Source of the DNA: Ferruginibacter sp.
GTDB taxonomy: Bacteria > Bacteroidota > Bacteroidia > Chitinophagales > Chitinophagaceae
Assembly (NCBI RefSeq): GCF_028288465.1
Contig: NZ_JAQBNR010000019.1
Coordinates: forward strand, 171,079-235,078
Direction: 5' to 3'
DNA length: 64,000 bases
The notes beneath the pieces were generated by a model. It was not told the origin of the DNA, ran no database searches, and saw nothing but the letters and a program-made list of their open reading frames with translations. Positions 1-7,833 of the stretch are shown one piece after another (the stretch's first letter is position 1; each line of letters opens with the position of its first letter). The position numbers were made by a program, and so were the translations under genes.

Positions 1-988
1 GAATGAAAGCATGGACATGAAAAGGGTGGGCGTACTGCATGCGGCGGCGAGTGAATCTACCGTGGCAGATTTGGACGACATGATGCGGATTGCGGATTCA
101 TTTAACGAGCCTTCAGAATACCTCACGCATGAAACAGTAAAAGCGAAAGTACCCTGGTTAAAAACGGATGAAGTATTAAAGTTTGGTTTTATACCAAATG
201 AAAGTTATTGTGATCCTTATTTGCTGGGAACTTTTTTTGCAAGGTGCGCAAAAATGAACGGTGCGGATATAAGACAAGGTGTTGAGGTAAATGACCTGTT
301 AATGGAAGGTAACACTGCTATTGGGGTAAGCACTACTGCCGGCAATATATATGCCAATGCGGTTGTAATTGCCGCCGGTGCATGGTCGCCTGTGTTAGCT
401 ATGCAGGCAGGTGTTGGTCTGCCGATGGCACCGGTGAGAAGTCAATACTGGATCACTGAACGAAATGACATTTTTCCTGTTGATTCTCCTATTGTTTTAT
501 TACCTGATGCCCAGGCGTATGCAAGACCCGAAGGCGGCGGTTTACTTTTTGGTATCAGGGAGACCAAATCATTCACCACATCCCCGTTGGGTATTCCAAA
601 AGATATCAGCAATTTTTCTTTTAGTCCTGATCGTGGCGTGAGTGACTTGTCGGAAGTAATTGATAAGCTTGGCCGCTTTTTTCCGGCCGTATATGATATA
701 GGCCTAAAGTATTACATCGCAGGATTTTCAGGGTATACACCCGACAATAATTTAAGTATGGGCACTGTACCGGGTATTAAAAGTTTGTTCGCTGCAACAG
801 GTTGCGCAGGTGCAGGTATTTCTGTTTCAGGTGGTGTTGGGCTTGCGTTTGCTGAGCTGATTGCAGGCAGGCCAAACCCCTACGATTTTGCAAAATTCAG
901 CATTGAACGTTTTGGTAAAATAGATCCGTTTAGTAAAGTGTGGCTGGATAAATGCGCTGTGGCAAGGTCACAAAAAAGAAGCGGTTAA
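1..988 (+). CDS. FAD-dependent oxidoreductase, DAO family (5' truncated by window)
   Basis: The reading frame is open from base 2, so the N-terminal Rossmann FAD motif (GxGxxG) lies before the window. The visible part shows the DAO-family signature: a VVIAAGAWSP strand-turn closing the FAD domain near the middle, and a C-terminal FAD-contact segment (ATGCAGAGISVSGG) typical of glycine oxidase, sarcosine oxidase and D-amino-acid dehydrogenase relatives. These enzymes oxidise the C-N bond of amino acids or amines with FAD; the substrate cannot be read here. The first in-frame ATG at 11 is probably internal, because the protein there starts well after the nucleotide-binding fold. Two DUF5690 transporters follow on the same strand, with about 150 bp in between, so a shared substrate is possible but unproven. 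Confidence 0.8.
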   Translation, partial: NESMDMKRVGVLHAAASESTVADLDDMMRIADSFNEPSEYLTHETVKAKVPWLKTDEVLKFGFIPNESYCDPYLLGTFFARCAKMNGADIRQGVEVNDLLMEGNTAIGVSTTAGNIYANAVVIAAGAWSPVLAMQAGVGLPMAPVRSQYWITERNDIFPVDSPIVLLPDAQAYARPEGGGLLFGIRETKSFTTSPLGIPKDISNFSFSPDRGVSDLSEVIDKLGRFFPAVYDIGLKYYIAGFSGYTPDNNLSMGTVPGIKSLFAATGCAGAGISVSGGVGLAFAELIAGRPNPYDFAKFSIERFGKIDPFSKVWLDKCAVARSQKRSG

Positions 989-1141
989 TTAATAAATGAT
1001 ATTTAAATAAAGCCTTTAAAAAGGGCATTATAAATTTTGTATTGCTGTATAAATGCCAATCGCTACTATGCATTTTATTTGAAAGTGTAGCCAATCAAGG
1101 ACCTTAATTTATCAATCATTCTTTTTGAAACTTTGAACAAC

Positions 1142-2476
1142 ATGGCAACAATGATGGCATTTAGATTACAGCAGAGGCTATCGCAATCCAAAGGGTTTTT
1201 TATTGTATGGTGTATGATTGCTGCATTTGGTACCTACTTCTGCATGTATGCATTCAGGAAGCCTTTTGCTGCCGGCACTTACAGCGAATACAAACTTTGG
1301 GGGCTTGATTATAAAGCGGTGTTAATCATTGCCCAGGTTTTTGGTTACATGCTGTCAAAATTTGCAGGTATTAAAGTGATATCCGAGCTGGAAGCAGCGG
1401 GTCGCAGAAAGCTGATTATCGGACTGATAATTTTTGCTGAATTATCACTGCTGTTATTTGGTGTGGTTCCTTACCCATACAATTTTATTTTTCTTTTTGC
1501 AAATGGCCTGCCGCTCGGAATGGTATGGGGTGTTGTTTTTAGTTACCTGGAAGGCCGCAGGTTTACCGAAGTTTTGGGAACAGGTTTGAGTATCAGCCTG
1601 ATTGTTTCTTCCGGTATTTTAAAAACATTCTATTTTTTTCTGCATGAATTGTTACCATCCGTTACAGAGTTTTGGTTGCCCGCTGTTATTGGACTGATCT
1701 TTCTTCCCTTGTTTATGTTTTTTGTGTGGATGCTGGCTGTGATACCTGCGCCTTCCGAAGAGGATATTGCTTCCCGCTCAGCCAGAACACCCATGAGTAA
1801 GGAAGATAAAAGAAAAGTGTTACACGACTACGGACTGGGGCTACTTGGCTTTATCGTCATTTACGCAATGCTCGCAACCATGCGTGATTTCAGGGACAAT
1901 TTTTCGGTAGAAATATGGAAAGAAATTGAAGTGAAATGGAACAAAGCTGTATTTGCGCAAACAGAAACTATTTCTGGTTTTATTGTACTGATGGTATTGG
2001 CCAGTTTGTCGCTCATTAAAAGTAACGTAAAAGGATTTTGGGTTACCACCGGGTTAATAGGTTTTGGCCTGCTGCTGGGCGGGCTTTCAACAGCGCTGTT
2101 TCAACTGCACATACTGTCACCTTTCTGGTGGATGGTGTTACTGGGGATGGGGCTGTTCCTGGCTTATATACCGATGCAGGTTGCTTTATTTGAAAGAACC
2201 ATCGCCCTGTTTAGGATGAGGGCTAACGCCGGTTTTTTTGTTTATATCTGCGATGCTACCGGTTATCTTGGAAGCGTGGGATTAACATTGTACAAAGAAT
2301 TTTTTATGAAGGATCTTAACTGGAGCAGGTTGCTGATCAACTTCTCCTACATACAATCTGCTGTTTCTTTGGGGATATTGTTATTTACCACCCTCTTTTT
2401 TTACAGGCGAAAAAGAGCACTGCCTTTGTTGCAGGTTTCGGTTGATCCGCTTGTAGTTGTTACGCAGCCCACCTGA
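1142..2476 (+). CDS. DUF5690 family MFS-like membrane transporter, copy 1
   Basis: Polytopic inner-membrane protein of about 444 residues with roughly 12 hydrophobic segments, split in the middle by a hydrophilic loop ending in the conserved MRDFRDNFS segment. I recognise the Bacteroidota family DUF5690, a divergent MFS branch. The first membrane helix carries CMYAFRKPFAAG, whose adjacent Arg-Lys resembles the substrate-binding Arg-Lys pair of helix 1 in GlpT/UhpT-type organophosphate antiporters; that parallel is my inference. ATG 1142 is chosen over an upstream TTG at 1133 and a later in-frame ATG at 1151. A paralogue follows downstream. Transport substrate unknown. Confidence 0.8.
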   Translation: MATMMAFRLQQRLSQSKGFFIVWCMIAAFGTYFCMYAFRKPFAAGTYSEYKLWGLDYKAVLIIAQVFGYMLSKFAGIKVISELEAAGRRKLIIGLIIFAELSLLLFGVVPYPYNFIFLFANGLPLGMVWGVVFSYLEGRRFTEVLGTGLSISLIVSSGILKTFYFFLHELLPSVTEFWLPAVIGLIFLPLFMFFVWMLAVIPAPSEEDIASRSARTPMSKEDKRKVLHDYGLGLLGFIVIYAMLATMRDFRDNFSVEIWKEIEVKWNKAVFAQTETISGFIVLMVLASLSLIKSNVKGFWVTTGLIGFGLLLGGLSTALFQLHILSPFWWMVLLGMGLFLAYIPMQVALFERTIALFRMRANAGFFVYICDATGYLGSVGLTLYKEFFMKDLNWSRLLINFSYIQSAVSLGILLFTTLFFYRRKRALPLLQVSVDPLVVVTQPT

Positions 2477-2692
2477 ATCTGCTGCTATTTGTATACCCGC
2501 ACTTTCATTATTTTTATTTGAATATGCATTGGGAAGTACAACAGAATTATTTCCTGATGGCGGAATTCCGTTTCCGCTTTATTAAAATAATTCTACCCAT
2601 AAAAAGTGCCGTGTTATTTGTAACAAGGCTTTTTGGATGAATAATGCTATTTTGTACAACTTTTAAGATTGCATTGTAAACCTTATACACAC

Positions 2693-4009
2693 ATGTATAC
2701 CTCTGCGCTGCTCCGGGATCAACTAAAAAAAATGCCGTTATGGGCACTCTCTCTTTATGCGGCCCTCAGTGCATTTTGTGTGTACTTCTGCATGTATGCT
2801 TTTCGCAAACCTTTTGCTGCAGCTGGCTTTGCCGGTATGGAATTTCTTGGGTTCGATTACAAAGTTTGGCTGGTTACAGCGCAGGTAATAGGCTACATGC
2901 TGAGCAAATTTTATGGAATAAAATTCATTTCGGCCATGCAGGGCGAAAAGCGGGCAATCACCATTGTAAAACTGATACTGCTCGCCTGGCTGGCATTACT
3001 GCTGTTTGCCGTTACACCAGCACCCTACAATATCATCTTTCTTTTTTTAAATGGATTTCCGCTGGGAATGGTCTGGGGACTGGTATTCAGTTTTCTCGAA
3101 GGCCGCAAGTCTACGGAGTTTATGGGTGCAGTACTTGCCATCAGTTTTATATTTTCTTCCGGTGTTGTAAAAAGTGTGGGCAAATCAATTGTACTGTACT
3201 GGCATGTAAGCGAAATGTGGATGCCTTTTATTGCCGGGTCATTTTTTGTTATTCCGATGATTGTATTTACCTGGCTGCTCAATCATATTCCGCATCCTTC
3301 GCCGGCAGATATTATTTTACGGAGTGCACGAAAGCCTATGACAGGCGTGGAGCGAAAAGCTTTCATTGGCACTTTTCTACCAGGTATCATCATCATTGTG
3401 TTTACGTACGTATTGCTGACTATTCTGAGGGATTTTCGTGATAATTTTTCAAACGAATTATGGAAAGAATTGGGGTATGGCAATAACGCCGCGATTTTTA
3501 CTGAAACGGAGACTTATGTATCGCTGATTGTTTTATTGTGCATGAGTTTGCTGATACTGGTAAAAAACAATATCAGCGCCTTTATGATCAATCATTTTAT
3601 CATCATTGGTGGGTATGCTCTGGCATTTATTTCAACGCTGTTGTTCATGGCAAGGGAGATTAATCCGGTAATTTGGATGACCATGATTGGTACGGGTTTG
3701 TACCTGAGTTATGTTCCTTTTAATGCGTTGTATTTTGAAAGGATGATAGCCACTTACAGGGTAAAAAGCAACATTGGGTTTATCATGTATGTGGCAGATG
3801 CGTTTGGCTACCTGGGAAGTGTGCTGGTATTATTTTTAAAAGAATTTATCGGCGTAAAGTTATCCTGGACGAATTTTTTTATAGATGCCGTGTTGATTAT
3901 TTCTGTAGTTGGTATAACAGGAACTTTTATTGCAGCATTTTATTTTAAGAGAAAATATGCCAATATAAATAGCGAAAAAATAAGTGGGGAGCCGGCCCTA
4001 ACAAAATAA
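2693..4009 (+). CDS. DUF5690 family MFS-like membrane transporter, copy 2
   Basis: 438-residue polytopic membrane protein, clearly paralogous to the gene just upstream: both share CMYAFRKPFAA in helix 1, YMLSKF(Y/A)GIK, a GMVWG.VFS.LEGR segment, and DFRDNFS in the central loop. Copy 2 probably arose by tandem duplication followed by strong divergence, so the two may differ in substrate. The start is ATG 2693; an in-frame TTG at 2669 would add eight residues without family support. The gene ends 9 bp from the convergent S1-like gene, with no room for a separate hairpin terminator. Function is inferred only as a secondary transporter. Confidence 0.8.
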   Translation: MYTSALLRDQLKKMPLWALSLYAALSAFCVYFCMYAFRKPFAAAGFAGMEFLGFDYKVWLVTAQVIGYMLSKFYGIKFISAMQGEKRAITIVKLILLAWLALLLFAVTPAPYNIIFLFLNGFPLGMVWGLVFSFLEGRKSTEFMGAVLAISFIFSSGVVKSVGKSIVLYWHVSEMWMPFIAGSFFVIPMIVFTWLLNHIPHPSPADIILRSARKPMTGVERKAFIGTFLPGIIIIVFTYVLLTILRDFRDNFSNELWKELGYGNNAAIFTETETYVSLIVLLCMSLLILVKNNISAFMINHFIIIGGYALAFISTLLFMAREINPVIWMTMIGTGLYLSYVPFNALYFERMIATYRVKSNIGFIMYVADAFGYLGSVLVLFLKEFIGVKLSWTNFFIDAVLIISVVGITGTFIAAFYFKRKYANINSEKISGEPALTK

Positions 4010-4018
4010 ACTGTTTTA

Positions 4019-4747
4019 CTACACTCTTTCTACAATAATTTTTGAAGTGCCAAGGTAAGTAATACGCACTTGTACAACGTCTCCAATTTGCGCAACCGGC
4101 AACTGGTCACTTTTATTAACGGCAATCTTTGCCTGTATTTTCTTATCTACCACATTTACAAAAACACCGTGGGGCGTTACTTTAAAAACAGTTGCATCAA
4201 TTACAGTTTTGTTTTTAAAGCATTGCATAGCGTACATATATTCCGGAATGTATTCACTTTTAAATAATGCCGCTGTGGCCTTGTCGGGCTTGTCTGTATT
4301 TTCCAGCTTAAAAAATACAGGTTCATTTAAATTGTCTTCTTTCGGCCTTTTTTCCCAGGAGGATAAAATCAACGGAAAAAATATATAACTACCGGTTTCT
4401 TTAACAAAATAATCGTCATCCACTTTTTTTAAATAACCAACAAACCGGTTTTCTACATATGATTTGTTAATAAGATTATCAAGTGCGTTGTTAAAATGAA
4501 ACTGCAAACAATCAGCAATCATCTTATCGCCCCTGGCTGATAAAGCGATCACAAAACTCACTTCATCCCCCACATGGAACTGGTGAATTTTTTTTATTAT
4601 TTTTTCTTTCTTTAATTTCAACTGCTCCTTTTCACTAATATTACCGCTGATACTTTTCTTTTTGCCATTGAGTTCATATTCAATAGTGGCATACTCTTTA
4701 TCATGATTGATAAAAGTTATTTTGCCCATGATGGTCTTTGTATCCAT
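4019..4747 (-). CDS. Hypothetical protein with C-terminal S1-type RNA-binding domain
   Basis: 242 residues, soluble. The last ~65 residues look like an S1/OB fold: VIDATVFKVTPHGVFVNVVDKKIQA, then a KSDQL segment and GDVVQVRITYLG, the usual strand pattern of S1 domains. The N-terminal ~60 residues also look strand-rich and OB/cold-shock-like (GKITFINHDKEYATIEYE), so it may be a two-OB-fold nucleic-acid-binding protein. Lysine-rich stretches fit RNA contact. It is the last gene of a compact minus-strand run starting at trmB (57 bp after the alkyltransferase-like gene). ATG 4747 is used; Met7 at 4729 is an equally plausible start. Exact role unknown. Confidence 0.6.
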   Translation of the reverse strand: MDTKTIMGKITFINHDKEYATIEYELNGKKKSISGNISEKEQLKLKKEKIIKKIHQFHVGDEVSFVIALSARGDKMIADCLQFHFNNALDNLINKSYVENRFVGYLKKVDDDYFVKETGSYIFFPLILSSWEKRPKEDNLNEPVFFKLENTDKPDKATAALFKSEYIPEYMYAMQCFKNKTVIDATVFKVTPHGVFVNVVDKKIQAKIAVNKSDQLPVAQIGDVVQVRITYLGTSKIIVERV

Positions 4748-4804
4748 TGCAGTAATATTAATGTTGTAGCAGGCAAAAGTAAGTTTAATTGAACAAGGCG
4801 TCGC

Positions 4805-5197
4805 TTATAACACCAGCTCTGTTGCAGGATCCCAGAAAATGTTTTTGAAGTCAATTATTTTGTCGTCTTTCACCTGCACCTTTTCCTTCTTTAATAACTC
4901 TTCCATTAAAGTGGGTGTTGCAAAATGATGTCTGCCGGTAAGCATTCCATTTCGGTTAACTACCCTGTGTGCAGGAATTGTTGGTTTGGCGGTGTGTGCC
5001 GCATTCATTGCCCAACCGACCATTCGGGCAGAAAGTTTGGTGCCTAAATAAACAGCAATGGCACCATAAGACGTAACCCTGCCCTTTGGTATTTGTCTTA
5101 CTACATCATATACGTCAGCAAAAAAGCTATATTCTTTTACAGTGCTTTTGGCAGTTTCTTTAACAGGATCTTTTTTAACGGCTGAGTTCTTTTTCAT
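4805..5197 (-). CDS. Alkyltransferase-like protein (ATL; MGMT-family fold, no catalytic Cys)
   Basis: 130 residues with the C-terminal DNA-binding domain of O6-alkylguanine-DNA alkyltransferase: IPKGRVTSYG (helix-turn-helix entry), SARMVGWAMN with the Arg finger near residue 58, and the active-site loop. Where true MGMTs carry PCHRV, this protein reads PAHRV (residues 75-79), so the methyl-accepting Cys is Ala. Such alkyltransferase-like proteins bind O6-alkylguanine lesions, flip the base and channel them into nucleotide excision repair instead of repairing directly. The first ~22 residues are a lysine-rich tail. It sits in an operon-like run with DUF5522 (19 bp upstream) and trmB. Confidence 0.85.
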   Translation of the reverse strand: MKKNSAVKKDPVKETAKSTVKEYSFFADVYDVVRQIPKGRVTSYGAIAVYLGTKLSARMVGWAMNAAHTAKPTIPAHRVVNRNGMLTGRHHFATPTLMEELLKKEKVQVKDDKIIDFKNIFWDPATELVL

Positions 5198-5216
5198 AGT
5201 TTAAAAGTTACAGAAT

Positions 5217-5423
5217 TTACGGAGTTTTATTCCTCTCTATCCTCTTTAAAACCGGACGGCATTGTTTTTTTACAATCTCATCTTCTACATTGCAGTGGTT
5301 AAACGGGCAATGCGTGCAACCATTACCACAACAGCTGCCTCTTTGCAAATGATAGCTTGCGGTAAATACAACATTCCTTTCCTCGTTGTAATAAAAGTCT
5401 TTTCCTTCAGTTAGCCGGCGCAT
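5217..5423 (-). CDS. DUF5522 family small Cys-rich protein
   Basis: 68 residues. The core CCGNGCTHCPF plus flanking YHLQRG matches the short Bacteroidota/eukaryotic-organelle family DUF5522, whose clustered cysteines (CC-x2-C-x2-C) suggest metal binding. No catalytic function is known to me. It starts 7 bp after trmB ends and ends 19 bp before the alkyltransferase-like gene, so it is almost certainly cotranscribed with both. Confidence 0.75.
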   Translation of the reverse strand: MRRLTEGKDFYYNEERNVVFTASYHLQRGSCCGNGCTHCPFNHCNVEDEIVKKQCRPVLKRIERNKTP

Positions 5424-5430
5424 ACAACTT

Positions 5431-6129
5431 TTAAATGTTTTCTGTTAATTTAAGTTCTTCCTGCAGAGCGTCATCCAAATCACCAATGGTTGCAGGCAGG
5501 CTAAATTTCAGGTAATGAATTTTTTTACTTTGTGCGATATCAAGCGCTTCGTAATGTGTTTTTATCTGCAGTTCTGGTGAAGGGTTGGCTGCATAAATAT
5601 CAGCACTATCTTCGTGCAGGTGTAAGCCATACAATCCGATTACCCGTTTTGTAAAACGGTACAGGTCCGGCGAATCGGTTTTTAAGTGCAGGTAACCGCC
5701 ACTTACCAATACCTGCTGGTACAAGCGCAAAAATTGTGGATGGGTTAATCTCTTTCTAGCCTTGGCGGTCCTTAGCTGAGGATCGGGAAATGTGATCCAT
5801 ATTTCACTCACTTCGCCGGCTGAGAAATAGTTGGGCAGCATGGCAATCTGTGTTCTTAAAAAAGCGGCATTAATAAGTTGTTCATCCAGGCATTTTTTTG
5901 CCCCTATATAAATGCGATTGCCCTTTACATCGACCCCTATAAAATTTTTTCCGGCAAATAATCTTGCTAAACCAACTGTATACTCTCCACGGCCACAGGC
6001 AAGTTCCAGCACTACAGGCCCGGTGTTTTTAAAGAAAGCATGCCATTGCCCCTGCATATTTTCCGGATATTCCAGCACATTGGCAAAGGTCTTAATGTCT
6101 GCAAAGCGTTGTAATTTTTTTTGTGCCAT
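5431..6129 (-). CDS. trmB: tRNA (guanine-N7-)-methyltransferase
   Basis: 232 residues. Makes m7G46 in the tRNA variable loop using SAM. The class I methyltransferase motif VLELACGRGEYTVGLA binds SAM, followed by FIGVDVKGNRI, and the TrmB signature EIWITFPDPQLRTAKARKRLTHP (Asp-Pro motif plus basic patch) is present, as is YLHLKTDSPDLY. I chose ATG 6129 over an in-frame TTG at 6138 because a promoter element (TATATTTG on the minus strand, 6143 to 6136) lies only six bases upstream. First gene of a minus-strand run with DUF5522, the ATL and the S1-like gene. Confidence 0.93.
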   Translation of the reverse strand: MAQKKLQRFADIKTFANVLEYPENMQGQWHAFFKNTGPVVLELACGRGEYTVGLARLFAGKNFIGVDVKGNRIYIGAKKCLDEQLINAAFLRTQIAMLPNYFSAGEVSEIWITFPDPQLRTAKARKRLTHPQFLRLYQQVLVSGGYLHLKTDSPDLYRFTKRVIGLYGLHLHEDSADIYAANPSPELQIKTHYEALDIAQSKKIHYLKFSLPATIGDLDDALQEELKLTENI

Positions 6130-6135
6130 AAAACA

Positions 6136-6169
6136 CAAATATAACTATACATAGCGCAGTTACACCCAA
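6136..6169 (-). promoter_or_regulatory. Bacteroidota-type promoter of trmB operon
   Basis: Minus strand carries TATATTTG (6143-6136), an exact TAnnTTTG -7 box, with TTG at 6169-6167 about 23 bp upstream, slightly longer than the usual 19-21 bp spacer. The box ends six bases before the trmB ATG, so the transcript would begin at or next to the start codon. Confidence 0.5.
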
Positions 6170-6325
6170 CCCTTTTTTGTAATATAAAAATGTTTCCAGC
6201 TTACACTATTTAGACAAAATCGACGTTGATATATTCTAACCGTGATTTAAACGTAAACTATTGTAATAAAAAGGAGGCGGACAAGTAGCTTTATAAGCCC
6301 AACATCAAAAAATATCAGCAAAAAA

Positions 6326-6796
6326 ATGAAAAACCTGTATAAAGCGTTAACCGTTTTTTATATCGTATTTCCATTAATAATTGTGCTACTAATGCGACAA
6401 GCCTTTTCGCAATCCATTTTTGGAAACTGGTCTTTTTTGTTTGGTATTGTGTTGTATTACCTGTCTATCCTGATGGTTGTTGCCAGGCAAAAAATAATCT
6501 TAATGATTCCTGTACTATTTTTCAGCTGGTTTTGGCTTACCTACGGTTTTGATTTGCGTGGGTTTACTTTTTTCTTGTTCATTTGCATATTTTCAGGCGC
6601 TTTTTTTTATCAGCTTGCTCAAAATGTAAAACATTTTATTAAAAAGGTTTTGCCAGAAAACAAACTTGCTGAAGAATACGAATTGAAAATTGAAAAAATG
6701 TATGCCAGGCTGAACTTATACAAACAAAAACACCCGACTGCACCTATAACGCCTGACGTAATTGATAGTATAAGAAACGACATTTTCTTTGCATAA
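6326..6796 (+). CDS. Orphan membrane protein, tandem paralogue A
   Basis: 156 residues, not recognised. The N-terminal ~100 residues hold about four hydrophobic segments; the C-terminal tail is soluble and charged with a probable helix (LPENK.AEEYELKIEKM.ARL..YKQ.HPT) and a short ITPDVIDSIRNDIFF end. The adjacent downstream gene has the same layout and clear residue-level similarity in both the membrane and tail parts. Preceded by about 190 bp of AT-rich DNA after the divergent trmB operon. No promoter matching TAnnTTTG exactly was seen; TAGCTTTA near 6285 is one mismatch away. Confidence 0.65.
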   Translation: MKNLYKALTVFYIVFPLIIVLLMRQAFSQSIFGNWSFLFGIVLYYLSILMVVARQKIILMIPVLFFSWFWLTYGFDLRGFTFFLFICIFSGAFFYQLAQNVKHFIKKVLPENKLAEEYELKIEKMYARLNLYKQKHPTAPITPDVIDSIRNDIFFA

Positions 6797-6892
6797 CATA
6801 TTGTTAAGCACGGGCAATTCCAATCCCGGGCTAACTCCCTGAACCAAACAGCAGATTAAAGGGCATGATAACGGATAGTCAATAAACATTGC

Positions 6893-6900
6893 TAATTTTG
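6893..6900 (+). promoter_or_regulatory. Candidate -7 promoter element for paralogue B
   Basis: TAATTTTG matches TAnnTTTG and lies 29 bp before the ATG of the second membrane paralogue. I see no TTG at the expected distance upstream, so this is a half-site only. Confidence 0.35.
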
Positions 6901-6929
6901 CTCCCAATTAAGTCAAACTTACCGGTACC

Positions 6930-7385
6930 ATGAAGGGGATGTTTAAAATACTTACCATTTTCTATATTATATTTCCACTTGTTGTAATTCCTTTTATGGC
7001 GTCGAGAGCAGGTAACTGGTTTTATTTATTCGGGTTAGTGTGTTATTATACGGGGGTGATGCTGGTGGCCATTAAGCAAAAGATAATTTTTATGATCCCA
7101 CTGTTTTTTTGCGGCTGGTTTTGGTACACCTATGGCTTCAGTTTACACGATTATGTTTTTTTCCTGTTTGTCTGCATGTTTGCAGGTGCCCTGTTTTACC
7201 ATCTAGCCCAAAATGCAAAATATTTTAGCCAAAACGTATTGCCCGAAAACAAGGAGGCCCAGGAATACGAACTGAAGATTGAAGAAATGAACGCAAGACT
7301 AAAACAGTATAAACAAACCCACCCAACGGAGATTATTACACCCGAAATAATCGATGGTATAAGAAATGAAGTTTTTTTTAAATAA
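6930..7385 (+). CDS. Orphan membrane protein, tandem paralogue B
   Basis: 151 residues, paralogue of the gene 133 bp upstream: shared features include MK..(Y/F)K.LT.FYI.FPL, K(I/Q)KII.MIP..F..WFW.TYGF, and the tail LPENK.A.EYELKIE.M.ARL.(L/Q)YKQ.HPT..ITP..ID.IRN. About four membrane segments then a charged, likely coiled tail in the cytoplasm. The tail is the best-conserved part, suggesting it carries the binding function. No domain I recognise. A separate half-site promoter (TAATTTTG) argues it can be transcribed independently of paralogue A. Confidence 0.65.
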   Translation: MKGMFKILTIFYIIFPLVVIPFMASRAGNWFYLFGLVCYYTGVMLVAIKQKIIFMIPLFFCGWFWYTYGFSLHDYVFFLFVCMFAGALFYHLAQNAKYFSQNVLPENKEAQEYELKIEEMNARLKQYKQTHPTEIITPEIIDGIRNEVFFK

Positions 7386-7523
7386 AGCAGCCTTTCACTT
7401 TTTGTTTTGTTGGCAAAGGCATTGCTCATACAGTGGAAAATGTGCTGTTGAGAATAATTTGTAGAGTAATTCAACAAAAATAATATTGTGGTAATGATTG
7501 CCGGCGGTTAAACAGGGTAGCAA

Positions 7524-7550
7524 TTGGAATATTTTTATGCTTTATCTTTG
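7524..7550 (+). promoter_or_regulatory. Bacteroidota-type promoter, probably leaderless
   Basis: TATCTTTG at 7543-7550 matches TAnnTTTG; TTG at 7524-7526 is 16 bp upstream, a short spacer. The box ends seven bases before ATG 7558, so transcription should begin at about the start codon. Confidence 0.5.
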
Positions 7551-7557
7551 TATTGCA

Positions 7558-7794
7558 ATGAAAAAAATGCTCCCTTTATTTTTAGTGTTTTTGATATCCG
7601 CGGCTTTTGCGGAAATTGTCCAGGCGCAATGTTCTATTTGCACTAAAACTGCCCAGCAATTGGGCGAAGGGCCCGCCCAGGGCTTAAACAGTGGTATTAT
7701 GTATTTAATGTTTACTCCCTTTATTATAGTAGGCTTTATCGGCTACCGTTGGTGGAAAACCAATAAAGAAGCTGATGAAATGCCGGACGCCTGA
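7558..7794 (+). CDS. Small secreted/membrane protein with CSIC motif
   Basis: 78 residues. A signal peptide (MKKMLPLFLVFLISAAFAE, cleaved near VQA-QC) is followed by CSICTKTAQQLGEGPAQGLN, then one transmembrane segment (YLMFTPFIIVGFIGYRWW) and a short charged cytoplasmic tail. The reading frame is open from 7498, but the signal peptide and the promoter at 7543-7550 fix the start at 7558. The two cysteines (CSIC) right after the processing site could form a disulfide or bind a metal. I do not recognise a function; similar small proteins occur in Bacteroidota near respiratory and electron-transfer genes, which is a recollection rather than evidence here. Confidence 0.65.
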   Translation: MKKMLPLFLVFLISAAFAEIVQAQCSICTKTAQQLGEGPAQGLNSGIMYLMFTPFIIVGFIGYRWWKTNKEADEMPDA

Positions 7795-7833
7795 CATAGG
7801 TCGTTGCTCTGCCGGCAACATGCTGGCACTCCC

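Noticed and set aside
2740..3441. 233-residue plus-strand ORF inside the second DUF5690 gene
   Set aside because: Overlapping frame of a clear membrane protein; no domain and Cys-rich nonsense composition.
7498..7557. Longer 98-residue version of the CSIC protein starting at 7498
   Set aside because: The signal peptide begins at 7558 and a promoter -7 box lies at 7543-7550; upstream residues have no signal character.
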